NCBI GenBank assembly: GCA_023105745.1
Contig: JALGQZ010000009.1
Span: forward strand, 47,521,967 to 47,585,966
DNA from: Austropuccinia psidii
Taxonomy: Eukaryota; Basidiomycota; Pucciniomycetes; Pucciniales; Sphaerophragmiaceae
Reading direction: 5' to 3'
DNA: 64,000 bases
The notes under the pieces were generated by a model that did not search any database, was not told where the DNA came from, and was given only the letters and a program-made list of their open reading frames with translations. Positions 10,312 through 22,500 of this stretch are shown here, piece by piece. Positions within the stretch are counted from its first letter, which is position 1, and each line of letters starts with the position of its first letter. Position numbers and translations under genes: made by a program.

Positions 10312-13300
10312 TTTTCATAATTTTAAAATTTAATGTAATTTTTATGGATGTATCATCCTTGTGACATGGTAAAAAGATTGGAGCTTTACTGAATCTGTCC
10401 ACAATTACTAGGCAAGCATTATAGCTTCTGTCACCTCCTGGTGGTAGGCCAGTTACCCAATCCATATGGACAATTTCCCATGGTATGCTTGGTTCTTGGA
10501 TTTTTATCATATTTCCAAGTCTCTTGCCAGTGGATTTATTTGCCTTTTGGCATCTGCCACAGGTCTTGCAATACTCTGCAACATCTTTCTGCCACATTGG
10601 CCACCATATGCAGGTCTTTACTTTCTCTCTTGTTCTGTCTTCAGACAGATGTCCTGAAAAGGGGCTATCATGGCATTCTTTTAGTACAAGATTTATTAAT
10701 GACCTGTCCACAACTGTCATGACACATGTGTGCTTGGTTCTGTGGTAAACTATACCATCCAGTAGGTGAAATCTTCCTTCATTATGAGATTTCTTCCATA
10801 CTTCCTCCAAGGCATGTATTAGATAGTTGTCTTTACTGTCTTTGTTAAGTAATTGGCATAAGATGCTACAATTCTTATCTTGAGTGTAGCTGTTCCTTAC
10901 TTCTTCAAAGAAGGTGGTGTTCAAGTCTGTAACACTTATTCCTTCTATTGTGATCTGTGGTGAAGCTTCTTCTGGAACATAAGCAGGATTATCAATATTA
11001 TTTGGTAATGGCCATCTGCTCAGTACATCCACATTCTTATGAATATTCCCACCTTATGAACAATAGTCATATTGCCTCTGTATTCTTGTATGGCTATTTG
11101 TCATCTGAGCATATGCCTGTTGGGTGTTTTCATTTTTAAAAGCGATCTGACAGCTGTAAAATCTGTTATCACCTCAAAAACACATTCCTATAAGAAGTAG
11201 TTCAATTTCTCCAAGGCCCAGACAAGGCATAAACACTCCATTTGACTTGCCCCATATCTGGCTTCAGTTGGTTTTATTTCCCTGGATATGAAACATATGG
11301 GTCCCTCCACAGGCTTATCATTTATAATCTGTACTTGATGAAGTGCAGCACCCAGCCCATCTCCTGATGCATCAATATATATTTTGAAAGGCAGCTTAAA
11401 GTCTGGCATCATTAAGAGTGGAGAAGTAGTCAAGGCTTGTCTAAAAGATTCAAAGGCTTTGACTCTGTCAACAGTCATTTCAAATACTATTTCTTTGTCA
11501 CACAATTTATAAAGAGGTCTTGCTATGGATGCAATATCTTCAATGTGTTGCCTGTAATATCCTGCAAGCCCCAAAAATGACTGAATTTCTTTTTTTTCTG
11601 AGGCATGGGTTTCCGCAATACTGCTGCAAGCTTGTTTGTGTCAATTCCAAGGGATAAACCAGATACTACATGTCCTAGTGCTTTGAGTTCTTTAAATCCA
11701 AAATGGCATTTATTTGAAGAAATTTTCATGTTCACAGAGTTGATTTTTGTCAAAGTTTTGGATAATCTGTACATATGTTCTTCCCAGGTTTTGGAAGAGA
11801 CAATAATTTCATTAATGTAAATGATTAACCATCTTTCTGGAAGTTTTTCAGGGAAGATCTTATTCATCATTCTTCAGAAGTGTGAAGGTTCATTCTTGAT
11901 ACCAAAAGGCATCCTCAAATATTCATATACTCCACAATGAACAATAATTCTCCATTATTTTCTGGCTCTTGGTGTCACCACATTCTGATGAAATTCTTTA
12001 AGGGCATCCATAATGGCTATATACACTGCTTGAGATATCTGGGTAAGGGAAATTTGGATTTTTGGTATTGGGTACCTGTCTGGAACAGTGTAAGTGTTCA
12101 AAGCTGCAAAGTCCCCAACAATTCTACATTTTCCATTATGCCATGCCACTATGACTGGTGTACTTATTTCTACTTCCTCATTATGGCCAACCTCTCTTAT
12201 TACACCAACGTCTAGAAGTTCTTTAATATGAATTTCCCGAGCTTCTCTTGATTTAGGACATGCTGTATATGCAGGTTTTCTCAAGAGTGGTGGATAAGGT
12301 CTCTTAATATTAAGGATGATGTCAACTTCATGACAAATAATTTCCCCCAAAGGTTTCTTGTCTGATTCAAATGCTTCTTTGTGGTCATATAAAAGGGAAA
12401 AAAGTTCATTTTCCTGTTTATCGGCCAGATGAAGGCTTATTTGACTTTCACTTAACTGTTCATATTTGAATCTTTCCAACTCTAAGTTGACTGGTGCTAC
12501 TTTGCCTATTGTAATTTGCCTTTCAAATGGTAAAAAGGCAAGTTTCTGACACTTGTTGTGTCCAATAGTAAGCTACCTGTCCTTGTTGTTATGCAAGTCT
12601 ATGCCATAAATGATCAAATAGTCATTTCCCAATATAAAATGGGTACTAGAGCAATTTTCTATAACAACAAATTCAACAGTTATTCTTAAATTTTCATTAA
12701 TATGTGGAAATATGACAGTAGTCTCAAAGATTCTTAATTCTTTCATTGGATTACTTGCACTATTGAGTTTTATGCCATCAATTGGTAACAATTGGTCTTC
12801 AAAATTTGGTGCGCAAGCTTTAAGAAAGGATTTTTCAACACACAAGCAGAAGGCTCCTGGGTAAATAAAAAGCTTAGTGGGTTTATTTTCAATTACCACT
12901 TCTGTTATACAGGAGCTACTAGCTGTATAACCTTTTCCCCTGTTTGGTTTGGTCTTCATAAGTTGTGCATCTTGAATTTTTGACAAATCAAGTTGACCAT
13001 TTCTTAATTGTGGCAAGTGGGAATAATATTCCATGATTTCAAAGGTGGTATTGATATTTTCTATATATTTTGAACATTCAGAAAATATTGATGACTTATC
13101 ATCTGAATTCTCCTCAATTATATTATCATCTTTTTCAACATCAGGTTTTTTTTCAATGTCAATTTCATTGATTTTCCCCCTTTTTGGACATTTATTGGCT
13201 AAGTGGGTGGTGCTTTGGAAAATATGGCACTTTCTGATTATAACTGCAGATTTATACTTCATATTAATAGAATTTTCTTTGGGATTTTTGTCCAAAGAAT

Positions 13301-15265
13301 CTTTCCAAGGTGTATTAAACCTTGCTTTGAGATTCACCCTACTAGAAAAAATTCTGGTTCTGGTGGTTACTTCTTCTAATATATTAATAATATCTTTTGC
13401 CAAAGATTGTTCAGTAGTCCTTTTTTTGACATAATGCTCTAAGTCACCTCCACATATTTTCAGAATCTTTCTGTGGATCATAAATTCTGACATGTCAGGA
13501 TACAATGCTGTTAATATGTCTTTTTGGTGGAAAAACCATGGTAAAGATTTTTCTTTATCAGAATCAAATTTGGAAGATTCAAAGGCTGTTTCCAATTTAA
13601 ACCTCCACACATAATTGGCCTATTTGTTGATAATTTGGGATTTCCACCAAGTCAAACTTTGGTGTCCATGTGCTTGTCTTAATTTGATATACCATCTGTG
13701 AGCTGATCTGGTAAACAAGGTGTTAAATCTTGCTGTTACCAATCTTTCTGGTAATTCAAAATCTTCTTTAATCATGTCAATATCTCTGATTAATTCCATA
13801 TGGTCATATTCGCCTTCACCACTGAAGTGAGGCCATTCTTTTCAAAGTGCTTGGCCAATTGATGGTTCCAAGTTCTGAAAAGAAGTGGAAAATTCATTTT
13901 TTAAATGTGAATTTTCAGTGTCCAATACTTGTGGATTGGGAATTCCTGTACCCTCATTTTGATTCAGAGGTGTAGACATTCTTGGTAAGGTGTTTAGTAT
14001 CTGTTCAATTTCATTCATTTTACTTTTGCTACACCTTTGGGAATTTCTGAATTCATGTTGGAAGGCTTGTATTAAGTTTATTACTTCAAATTTATACATG
14101 TGTTTTCTTTGTGTCAGCTCTTGCCATAACTCTGTTTTTCTTGTATTATCAGCAGTGACCTGATTCAATTTCATTGTTTATTTTGATACTTCTTCTTGTG
14201 AAGCACCAAAACACTTTTTCAAGGCAATTGTATATGTCTTTACTTCAGTAAATGAAGTTGGAATGTCATCAAGGAATTTTTTGTTATCTGTCTTGATAAT
14301 ATGTATGGCTTGTTTGATTCTTGTTTCAATTATGTCATCAATATTGAATTTTGTTTTTTTTTCTGTTAAGTATTTGACAATGGCAGATTGTTCATTTATC
14401 TTATTGCCAAAAACTGTCATTATTGGAATTTTTAATTGTTCTTAGAGCTTTCTCAAAAAACATAAGTGTTTCATTTAGTTGGCTCAGACTTGAGTTGTTT
14501 TTTCAAGATTGTTACAAATGGATGAATTGTTATCAAAAACATGAATTTTGTGACATTTATAGCTTCATAAAACTCTGGGATAGAACCAAAAATATCAGAA
14601 ATCATTTCTGATATTTTACTCTGGCTTCCTCCTTTTTCTGTAATTCCATCAGTGTTCTGGCCATCTGAAATACATTTTCCATGGCATCCTGCTGAATCTT
14701 TGGGATTCTGTAACCCTGGCTGTAAGGTTTTGTGGCTGGTTCTTTTCCTTTGCCCTTGTTCTGAGCTTGTGGCTTCTTTTTCACATTGGATTTGCTGCTG
14801 CTGGCTACTGGGGCTGTTTTTGGCACTTGCTTGGGTGGTGGAGGGTTGTTTTTCCTCCATTCTGCTGTTGAAAGCATCATGTTCTTCATTTCCATCAATG
14901 GATGCCATCCATTGAGTAACTTGCAAGTGTTGGGATGGCCCAGGAATTTTCTCACAGTCATATAAGAATTCATGCAGCTTCTCCACAGATATGCAAGGCT
15001 CTGGTATTCTTTGTGCTGCAAGGCATTGTTGTAAGCCTTCTGGCTGGCTTTGTATATGTCCACTGAGGCTTCTTGTGGCGGTTTCAGCCCTGTTTGAAGG
15101 TAAAACAGTATTATCAGCTTCAGAATGACATAATTTATTAATTTGGAAGTCATCAACTGACCCTTGTCCTTCTGTAAATGATTGGCTTCTGCCATAATCA
15201 TGTCTATGACCTTTTTGGGAGCTGCTTGAGGGGTTATAGCTGGCTCCTGATCTGGTTGAAGGCAT
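10312..15265 (-). pseudogene. gag-pol of element B (broken)
   Basis: Compared with the intact D polyprotein, this holds the Gag start [14 protein letters not shown] (15265), Gag helical core, a zinc-knuckle relic, protease, RT, RNase H and the first part of integrase. At least six frame breaks are seen, near 14470, 14176, 13840, 12570, 11950 and 11550. The protease site reads Y-P-G where D has D-P-G. The knuckle has [14 protein letters not shown], losing one cysteine. The RT catalytic box is altered to YINEIIV (normally YIDDI). It cannot encode active enzymes. Confidence 0.9.
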
Positions 15266-15514
15266 ATTTTATGATTAAAAAGCTTAAAAATAGTATTTTT
15301 ATGTCGAAAAACTTACTATTGGCCAAATCGTTTGCCTTCTGAAGGGTAATACTTATATCCAAGTTAATCAATTCAGAAGAAATTGGTTCAGGTTGATTAT
15401 TCTGAGTTATAATAATTGTACTATTATGGTCAGAATTCACATTACTTGAAGGAATAATGCTTGTTAGTGTTGAGGCTGTTTCAACACTTTCTTGTCTTAC
15501 CACATTGTCAGACA
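14602..15514 (-). CDS. ORF-X of element B (spliced alternate frame overlapping gag)
   Basis: The inferred exons are 15514-15317, 15251-15162 and 15089-14602, with GT-AG introns of 65 nt (GTAAGT...CAACCAG) and 72 nt (GTCAGT...AAACAG). After the first two bases the exon sum is an exact multiple of three (258 codons with stop). The last exon carries [20 protein letters not shown], a P/K/S-rich basic linker, then [20 protein letters not shown]. By my hand count it differs from D ORF-X at about 32 of 199 residues. The Gag frame of the same DNA differs at about 48 of 200. The stop TGA overlaps a Gag-frame ATG. B is otherwise dead, yet this frame is open. Function unknown. Confidence 0.5.
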
Positions 15515-15736
15515 CTAACATTAATTAGAAAGCCAACTGATTAAGTAAAAAAAAACTTCAAAAGCAAAATGAAAAAATAAAGCCTCACTTATAATAAAAA
15601 AAGGTTATGTTTTATGGATTTTTTGAATTCTAAGTATAATTTATATGTTTTTGAATTTTTAAATATAAGAAAAAACAATTTAGAAAGAGTTCAAGAAGTT
15701 ATGTCACAGGTGAAATATCACGGCTGGGACCCCAAT
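15515..15736 (-). other. Leader of element B with primer-site region
   Basis: This is the non-coding stretch between the 5' LTR and the first ORF-X exon. Next to the LTR, on the minus strand, it has ATTGGGGTCCCAGCCGTG, a slightly diverged copy of the motif at the same place in C, D and E. The rest is AT-rich with no gene seen. Confidence 0.55.
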
Positions 15737-16134
15737 GGTAAGGTGTGGATATGGAACTTTAATTAAAGATCAAGTACTTTTCCTGTCCTCAAAATTTGTA
15801 TAAGGTAAAATATGATTAAAAAATAGTATGAAATAGTATTTTTGAGAGAAAGCACTCCAATTTCATCGTTTTTGACTTTATAAGTATAAAGCAATAGTAT
15901 TATGAAGACTTACTGTTTTACCAACAATAAAAATATATCCAAAAATACTTTACAAGAGATATGTAAAGCTACACAAGAAATATCTTCAAGAGCAATTTCA
16001 ATTGGAATTAATTGAGCAAAGAACTGCAAGAAATTCATTAAAGAAAACAGTCTTTAAAAATGTATTTAAAGAGAAAACACACCCAAAAGTGACCAGAGTG
16101 AATTTGGACACAAAGTGACAAATTTAACAGTGAT
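15737..16134 (-). repeat. 5' LTR of element B, part 1
   Basis: It starts (plus strand) with a mutated GGTAAGGTGTGG end and matches 5395-5792. It is cut by element C at 16135. The last five bases, GTGAT (16130-16134), are duplicated at 26774-26778 after C. Confidence 0.9.
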
Positions 16135-18146
16135 TGTGAGCCTTTGAGATATGACCACATACCCAATAAGGTCACAAGAAAGACTCAGAATAATTATACC
16201 AAAATTACTTAGAATAATTATACATTAAAATTAATTACTTCAAAAATACAAAAATACCATAAATTGGTACAAAAATTGGTTTAACTTAAAAGCCAATGAG
16301 TCAACATGTGAAATAAATTATACCATTGGATTCCCTATGGTAAGATACACATATACCATTTTTATGGCATATCTGTAAAGTCAATATTTAATGAGTTATA
16401 AGGAATAATACCTTATAAAAACCACAAATCCTTATTTATTTCAAGAACCAATGAAACAACATGTAAAATAAATTGTACCATTGGATTCCCCATGAAAGCT
16501 CACACATAAAACAATTAATGAGCTAATTACCAAAGCTAATACTTAAGGAATTAACCTGAATATATGCACTTTTTTGGTCAACGCATATATTCAAGGATCA
16601 TAGCTAATATCTCTTGAACTATACGAGATACAGTGATGAAACAAAAGTAAAGTTACCACTTAATTACTGTAAGAAAACAGATATGAACTTTATTTTACAA
16701 TTTATAAACAAGGTTAAAACCTATGATGAAATATTGATAAAAATCAACAGAGCTGTTGACCACTTTGTTGTGAAAGTGGTCCAAACTTAAAATAGAGTAC
16801 ACAGTTGGATTCTACTAGTTCATTCGTGAAGAATTATGTAATTTTCATTATTAAATTTAGGGTATAACCCCCTGAAATCATGATTTGAAGTTTAAAATAT
16901 TGAATTTCAACAGAAAAGATGAGTTACAAGAAAAATCATCAAGATTAGAGTTTTGATGATGTAATGAAAAGCTCTTGGAAGCATAATAAGGTTATGTCAG
17001 GCTATCAGAACTCACTCTCTGAATTGCTGTAGCGTGTAAAACTTAAAAGTTATTAAAGATCAAAGTTTGAGCTTAAATTGATCAATTATGATCACCTACT
17101 GTAACCTTAAAGTAGGTTTAACAGTCATATGAGTGATATAATTGGTGAATACTATTAGTTTATTATTAAAACTAATAAAATCCACGAATTTTGGGGTTCT
17201 TCCAAGCCTCTGATGTCATCAACGTTAGAGCTATAGTGATAACTCTAAATAATGGTGTAATAATGATGCAATATGGTTTGATCATGATGTAATCATCTCC
17301 AAACCTTAAAATATTGATCGATTCCAGTGGATATGAACAGTACACGTCTACTAGAAGCCTTGTGGACTCTAGGAGGGAGGTATTTACTATAAATAGAGCT
17401 CTTTTTACTCTATTTTCCCCTCAGACGCATAAAAAACATTAAATCAATTAAATCAAAGGTAATTTCTTTATTCTTTATATATAAAACCATTATATTATTA
17501 AAGACCAAAGACCATCTTGTTGTAATCATCTATTTTGACGTGATTAAATCATTTATTTAATTGTTTTTGTTAAAAATCTCTCTAAAAACTCATTTCCACG
17601 TAAAAATCAAGAATATTAGTAATTTTCTTTATTTTTTATTGTAAATACAATCTGAAAAGGTTGTATACATATATTTTTTGGTGTAAAATATTTCAAAATT
17701 ATTATATTAAGTGTTAAAAGTAAGTTATTTTCTCTTATTATAATAATTTTCTCTTTATTATTATTTTAATAATTCTTTAATTAATATAAATAGTATTTAT
17801 ATTAATTCATAACTTTAATATTGGTAATATCATTGTTATTAATTGTTTTTTATTAATAAAAAACAATTTTTCACGCCTTTATGATTTGTTTGTAACAATA
17901 ATGAAGTGCTTTTAAATATATTAATTATTTTATATTAATATATTTATTTTATTATATTATATTTTATAGTATAAATTATATTATTATATTTTATTAATAA
18001 TATCATTATTTTTACACCCTAATTATAATAATTCTTTATTATTATAATTATGTTTTATCTTATTTATTTTATTTATAAGGACATTCATAGTACAATAAGT
18101 AAAATATTAGTAATTTTTACTTATTGTTTCATAGTCAAACCTTACA
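16135..18146 (+). repeat. 5' LTR of element C
   Basis: It is 2012 bp, from TGTGAGCCTTTGAG to CAAACCTTACA. The first bases resemble the D (TGTGAGCCTTAGAGG) and E (TGTGAGCCTTGAGG) LTRs, and CTTACA is a shared end. A strong TATA box lies at 17388-17397. The last 400 bp are very AT-rich. Confidence 0.94.
17388..17397 (+). promoter_or_regulatory. LTR TATA box (element C, 5' LTR)
   Basis: CTATAAATAG followed by AGCTCTTTTTACTC closely fits a TATA consensus. It is repeated at 26028-26037 in the 3' LTR. It probably drives the genomic transcript, starting some 25-35 bp downstream. Confidence 0.55.
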
Positions 18147-18639
18147 TTTGGGGGCCTGGCTGTGATATTTACCTAAAAAACCTTTAAAAATATTCTAATT
18201 GGGTTTATCAAATAATAAATTATATTTATAATCATAAAATTATATAATAATTTTATATTTTATTGATTTTAAAAGCTATTGAGGCATTTGGAAAGCAATT
18301 GTACTGTCTTACATGTGGTTTTTTCACATCCTTAGACTTGCAAGAACTTTCTTTGAGTGACTCTAGTGATTAAAGAAGATATTATATAAATTAAAAATAA
18401 TTTTTATTATAATTTAATTTATAAAGAATCATATTAATTTTTATTTTATTCCTTAAAAATAAAAATAAAAAATATTAAAAAATATTAAAAACCAATAAAA
18501 AAAAGTTATTTTTATTCATTTCTTTATTCATTTAAATTTTTTAAAGATATAAAAGCAATTTCTACTTGGAAAATTGCCATATCTTGCCAAAAAAATAACA
18601 CTTCTTATAAAAAGACTTATACTTATTTGTCGTTTTTAG
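18147..18639 (+). other. Leader of element C
   Basis: Two bases after the LTR lies TGGGGGCCTGGCTGTG, shared with D and E and probably the minus-strand primer site; I cannot assign the tRNA. The remainder is AT-rich and ends in a T-rich tract plus TTTTTAG at 18633-18639, a good 3' splice site for the ORF-X exon. Confidence 0.5.
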
Positions 18640-19539
18640 TGTTTGAGGATAACCCAACAGAAGATAACCAAACTACTGTTGAGAGATTGGTGGAAGAAAC
18701 TTGTCAAAGTTCTCCAACACCAGTTATCACTAAAAGAAAGAAAGCTAAGAAATTAGACTTTCCAGGACCCACCATTCAAGACTCTGAAGGTGAGCACCTC
18801 TTTTATAATTGCCATAAAAATAATTTTTATCCTAAAATACTTATATTTTTTTATTTCTTAAATTATGACTACCAGAAGAGGTTCCCAATACTCCATCCAA
18901 TCAGATGGAGCTGGACTCAGAGGTAGAACTGATCCCTGAAAAGGGAAAAGAAAGGGCAATATCCCTAGTGGAACAGAATCCACACAAGGAAGTGCCTTAT
19001 CCCAAAGGCAAGTCCCAGAAATTCCCATGATATCTGAACCTGAATTGGAGCTAAGTATGAGTAACTCAAATAGGTACAAATCACATTCAGAGGGCTCAAA
19101 TAGACATCTACATGAGCCAGTACAAGCAGTATTACACAGTTTACAAGGACAAAGATTGGGAAATGCTGCCTCAAATACACCAAGTAGTGATGAACTCCTG
19201 GCACATCCTGAAAAAGTTCCTCAAAGAGGAGGAGATAGTGAAATACTCCAATGGATGGAATCCACTGTCATCCAAACCTCAAATCAAAAAAATCAAGGAT
19301 TACCACGCCAAAAAGAGGGAGGCAACCAAGGAAGAAGCCCCAGTAGCTTCTACCAGCAAGCCCCAAGCCAACCCACTTCCCCAAGAAGGGAAGAAGAACA
19401 AGAAAAAGAATTGGAGGAAACCATATTCCCCAAGCTACAGGATGCCATGGACAATGTTTTCAACATGGCCAGAACTTTGATGTAATTCAAAGACAAAGAG
19501 GAACAAAGAATGAGAAAACCCCATTTCCCAAAGAAATAA
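18640..19539 (+). pseudogene. ORF-X of element C (frameshifted)
   Basis: The first visible exon, 18640-18789, ends at a canonical GAAG|GTGAGC donor in phase 1. The intron 18790-18875 contains the gag ATG and ends ACTACCAG. Downstream the alternate frame reads IDIYMSQYKQYYTVYKD and SWHILKKFLKEEEIV, with NGWNPLSSK and EEAPVAST matching E and D. The terminal block [14 protein letters not shown] is present but in another frame, so a small indel near 19440 breaks it. A further small intron ending at CACATTCAG (about 19099) is possible. Confidence 0.5.
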
Positions 19540-22500
19540 CCTTGTCTCCTGATGTTGTAAATACTTTAACAGAGCTTAAAAATAGTATTTTACCTCTCAA
19601 AGACATTAAAAATAGTTTATTATCTTTCCAAGAAATAAATAATAGCTTATCATCTTTAACCAAACTTGTTGTACAAAATAAGAAAGAAATTGATAACATA
19701 AAATTTATGATTGAAAATAATAAACCAAAAGTATTAACTGACAATACTCAGAAATTAATACAAGGACAACAGGAATTGTACAAATACATAAGTGATATCA
19801 AAGAGAAAACTTTGACAATCAATTATGATGTGAGTATTGACAATCCTACAGAAAAATTAAACAAATTAAGTATTTCTGTAGAAGAATTTGAAGAAAAGAC
19901 TTCATCACACCAAAAATTACTTTTGGACCATGTGGAAAAAAGTGATGAAGCAAGAATGCATTCAAAAGATGATATTCAATGTGAAATAAGGCTAATTACT
20001 GAAAAAATGGATAAACTGAATGAGGCTAATTTAAATATGCCAAAGTTATCAACACCATTTTCTCATATAAGAAGCGCTGTTAAAACAAAAGAGGAATTGA
20101 CAAATCCTTTCATAACAGACCTGAGTCACCAAGATAATAACCAAGTCTTAATGAAGGAAGCACCTCAATTAAAAGAATGGCCAACATTCGCAGGAGAAGG
20201 TGAATATGACCACATGTCATTTATTAAAACAATTGACATGTTACAAGAAGACTATGCCATACCAGATAAATTAATCACTGCAAGATTACATTCATTGTTT
20301 GAGAAATCTGCAAAAAGATGGTATTATGGCATAAGACAAACAAATGGTAAAATTACCTGGTCTTGGTGGAAACAAGAAATAATCACCAAGTGGGAAAATG
20401 ATGCCTTGAGGTATAAGATAGAAAATGCATTTTAAAATTCTTTCTTTGACCCAGAGAAAGATAAACCTTCTTGGTTCTTAAAACAAGTTTAAAGACTTAA
20501 TGCATTGTACCCAGAAATGTCACAAAAAGTTGTGCATATGAAAATACTCAAGAAATGTGGAGGAGAGCTAGAACATGCCCTAAGAAGCAGGTGTATAGAA
20601 CCATGCTCCACAGAAGAGTACATTAATGCACTGAAAGACATAGTGACAAGAACAAAAATTGGCAGGACTTGGAAGAGATTGGAAATTAAAAGCCCAAATA
20701 AACCCTTTATCAAGAAAGATAAATCAAAAGAAACCTTCAAGCCCAGTACATCCAATCATAATGAGCAAAGAAAATGCCATAAATGTGGAGGTATTGGACA
20801 CATAGCCAATAATTGCCTAAAAAAGGCAAAAATCAATGAAATTGTGGAAACAGAAAACCACAATGACAAAGAGGAATAATCTGACTCTGAAAAAGAGACA
20901 GAAGAATCAGAAACTTCTGAAAGTGATGAAATCAATTTAATTAATGCAGAAATTAATAATATAATATAATTTATGAAGTACTAGATGTCAACTCAAAATT
21001 ACCACAAGTTGGGACATCTGACACAAACCTGACAAATGTGCAAGATGCCAAACTGTACAAAACCAAACCTGCAAAAGGAATGGGGTATACAGCTGGAAAA
21101 TCAAGTATAAGTATTGTCATAGTTAATAACCAAGAAGCAAAGGTGAACTTGGATACAGGAGCATATTGCACCTGTGTTGGTAAAAGTTATTTAAGTACAA
21201 TTGTTCCAGATTGGCAGGGAAAACTTATACCAATCCAAGGTGTCAAATTTAGTAGTGCAAGTGAAAGCATGATGCCCCTTGGAATAATTGACTTAACACT
21301 TATTTTCCCTCACCCTTCACAATGTTTCAGAATTAAAGTAGAATTTGTGGTAATGGACAACTGTACCAGTAATCACTTTATCCTGGGAAATGATTACTTA
21401 TCAATCTATGGTATAGATATCTCTAACCAGAAGGATAGATATTTTACCATAGGAGACAATAAGAGACAAAAGTTTGGCTTCTTAAATAATAAAAAACAAA
21501 TTGTAGTTGTTAAAAAGGAAGAAAAGATTCCAGAAAAGGAACTTTTTATATCTGAACAACTTAAAGAGGCAGAATTCAATCAAGAATTAACAGAAAAAAT
21601 GAAATAAAAATTGATTAATCTCTTATTTAAGTACAAAGATGCCTTTGCAACTGACATAGAGCCACTAGGTGCTATAATTGGACATGAAGTAGATATAATT
21701 CTTAATGTGGAAAAGCCTTACCCACCCTTACTGAGAAGACCAGCTTACCCAGCTAGTCCAAGGGCTAGAGCAGCCTTAGAGATACACATTAAAGAATTAA
21801 TGGACCTTGGAGTATTAAGAAAAGTTGGACATAATGAACAGGTAGAAGTTACTACTCCTGTCATTATAACTTGGCATAATGGAAAATCAAGGATGGTAGG
21901 AGACTTCAGAGCGCTGAACACCTATACCATTCCAGATAGATATCCAATACCTAGAATCCATGAGACATTGACACAATTGTCACAAGCTAAGTTCATTACA
22001 GCTATGGATGCCTTAAAGGGCTTTCATCAAAATGTCTTAACAGACAATGCCAAAAAACTACTGAGGATAATAGTCCACTGTGGAATTTTTGAATACTTAA
22101 GAATGCCATTTGGGATAAAAAATGCACCTTCCCCTTACCAAAGAATGATGAATACCATATTTCCTGAAGAATTATCAGAAGGATGGTTAATTATCTATAT
22201 TGATGATATCATAGTTTGCTCAGAAACTTGGGAAAATCACCTTACAAGACTAGAAAGGGTACTACAAAAACTAGTCCAAGTGAATATGAAAATTTCCTTG
22301 AAAAAGTGTCATTTTTCATATAGTGAATTAAAAGCACTAGGACATGTTGTATCTGGCCTTAGTCTAGGCATAGACAAAAATAAAGTGGCAGCAGTACTAC
22401 TTAAACAAATGCCTCAAACCAAAAAAGAAATGCAATCATTTTTAGGATTTGCTGGTTACTATAGACAGCATATAAAAGACTTTTCAAAAATTTCCAAATC

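Larger units (their letters stand above)
7036..11664 (-). repeat. Internal tandem duplication in element B
   Basis: The segment from the RT thumb through RNase H and integrase to a short piece of LTR U3 occurs twice head to tail. One copy is 10312-11664. The other is 7036-10311 once J (1917 bp plus its 5-bp duplication) is removed. Each is about 1.35 kb. Both copies share the abnormal integrase-to-LTR junction (ATAATTTTAAAATTTAATG next to KDDTSIK), so the deletion came before the duplication. The boundary near 10308-10312 joins RT sequence (CCAGATAC) to U3 sequence. Confidence 0.82.
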
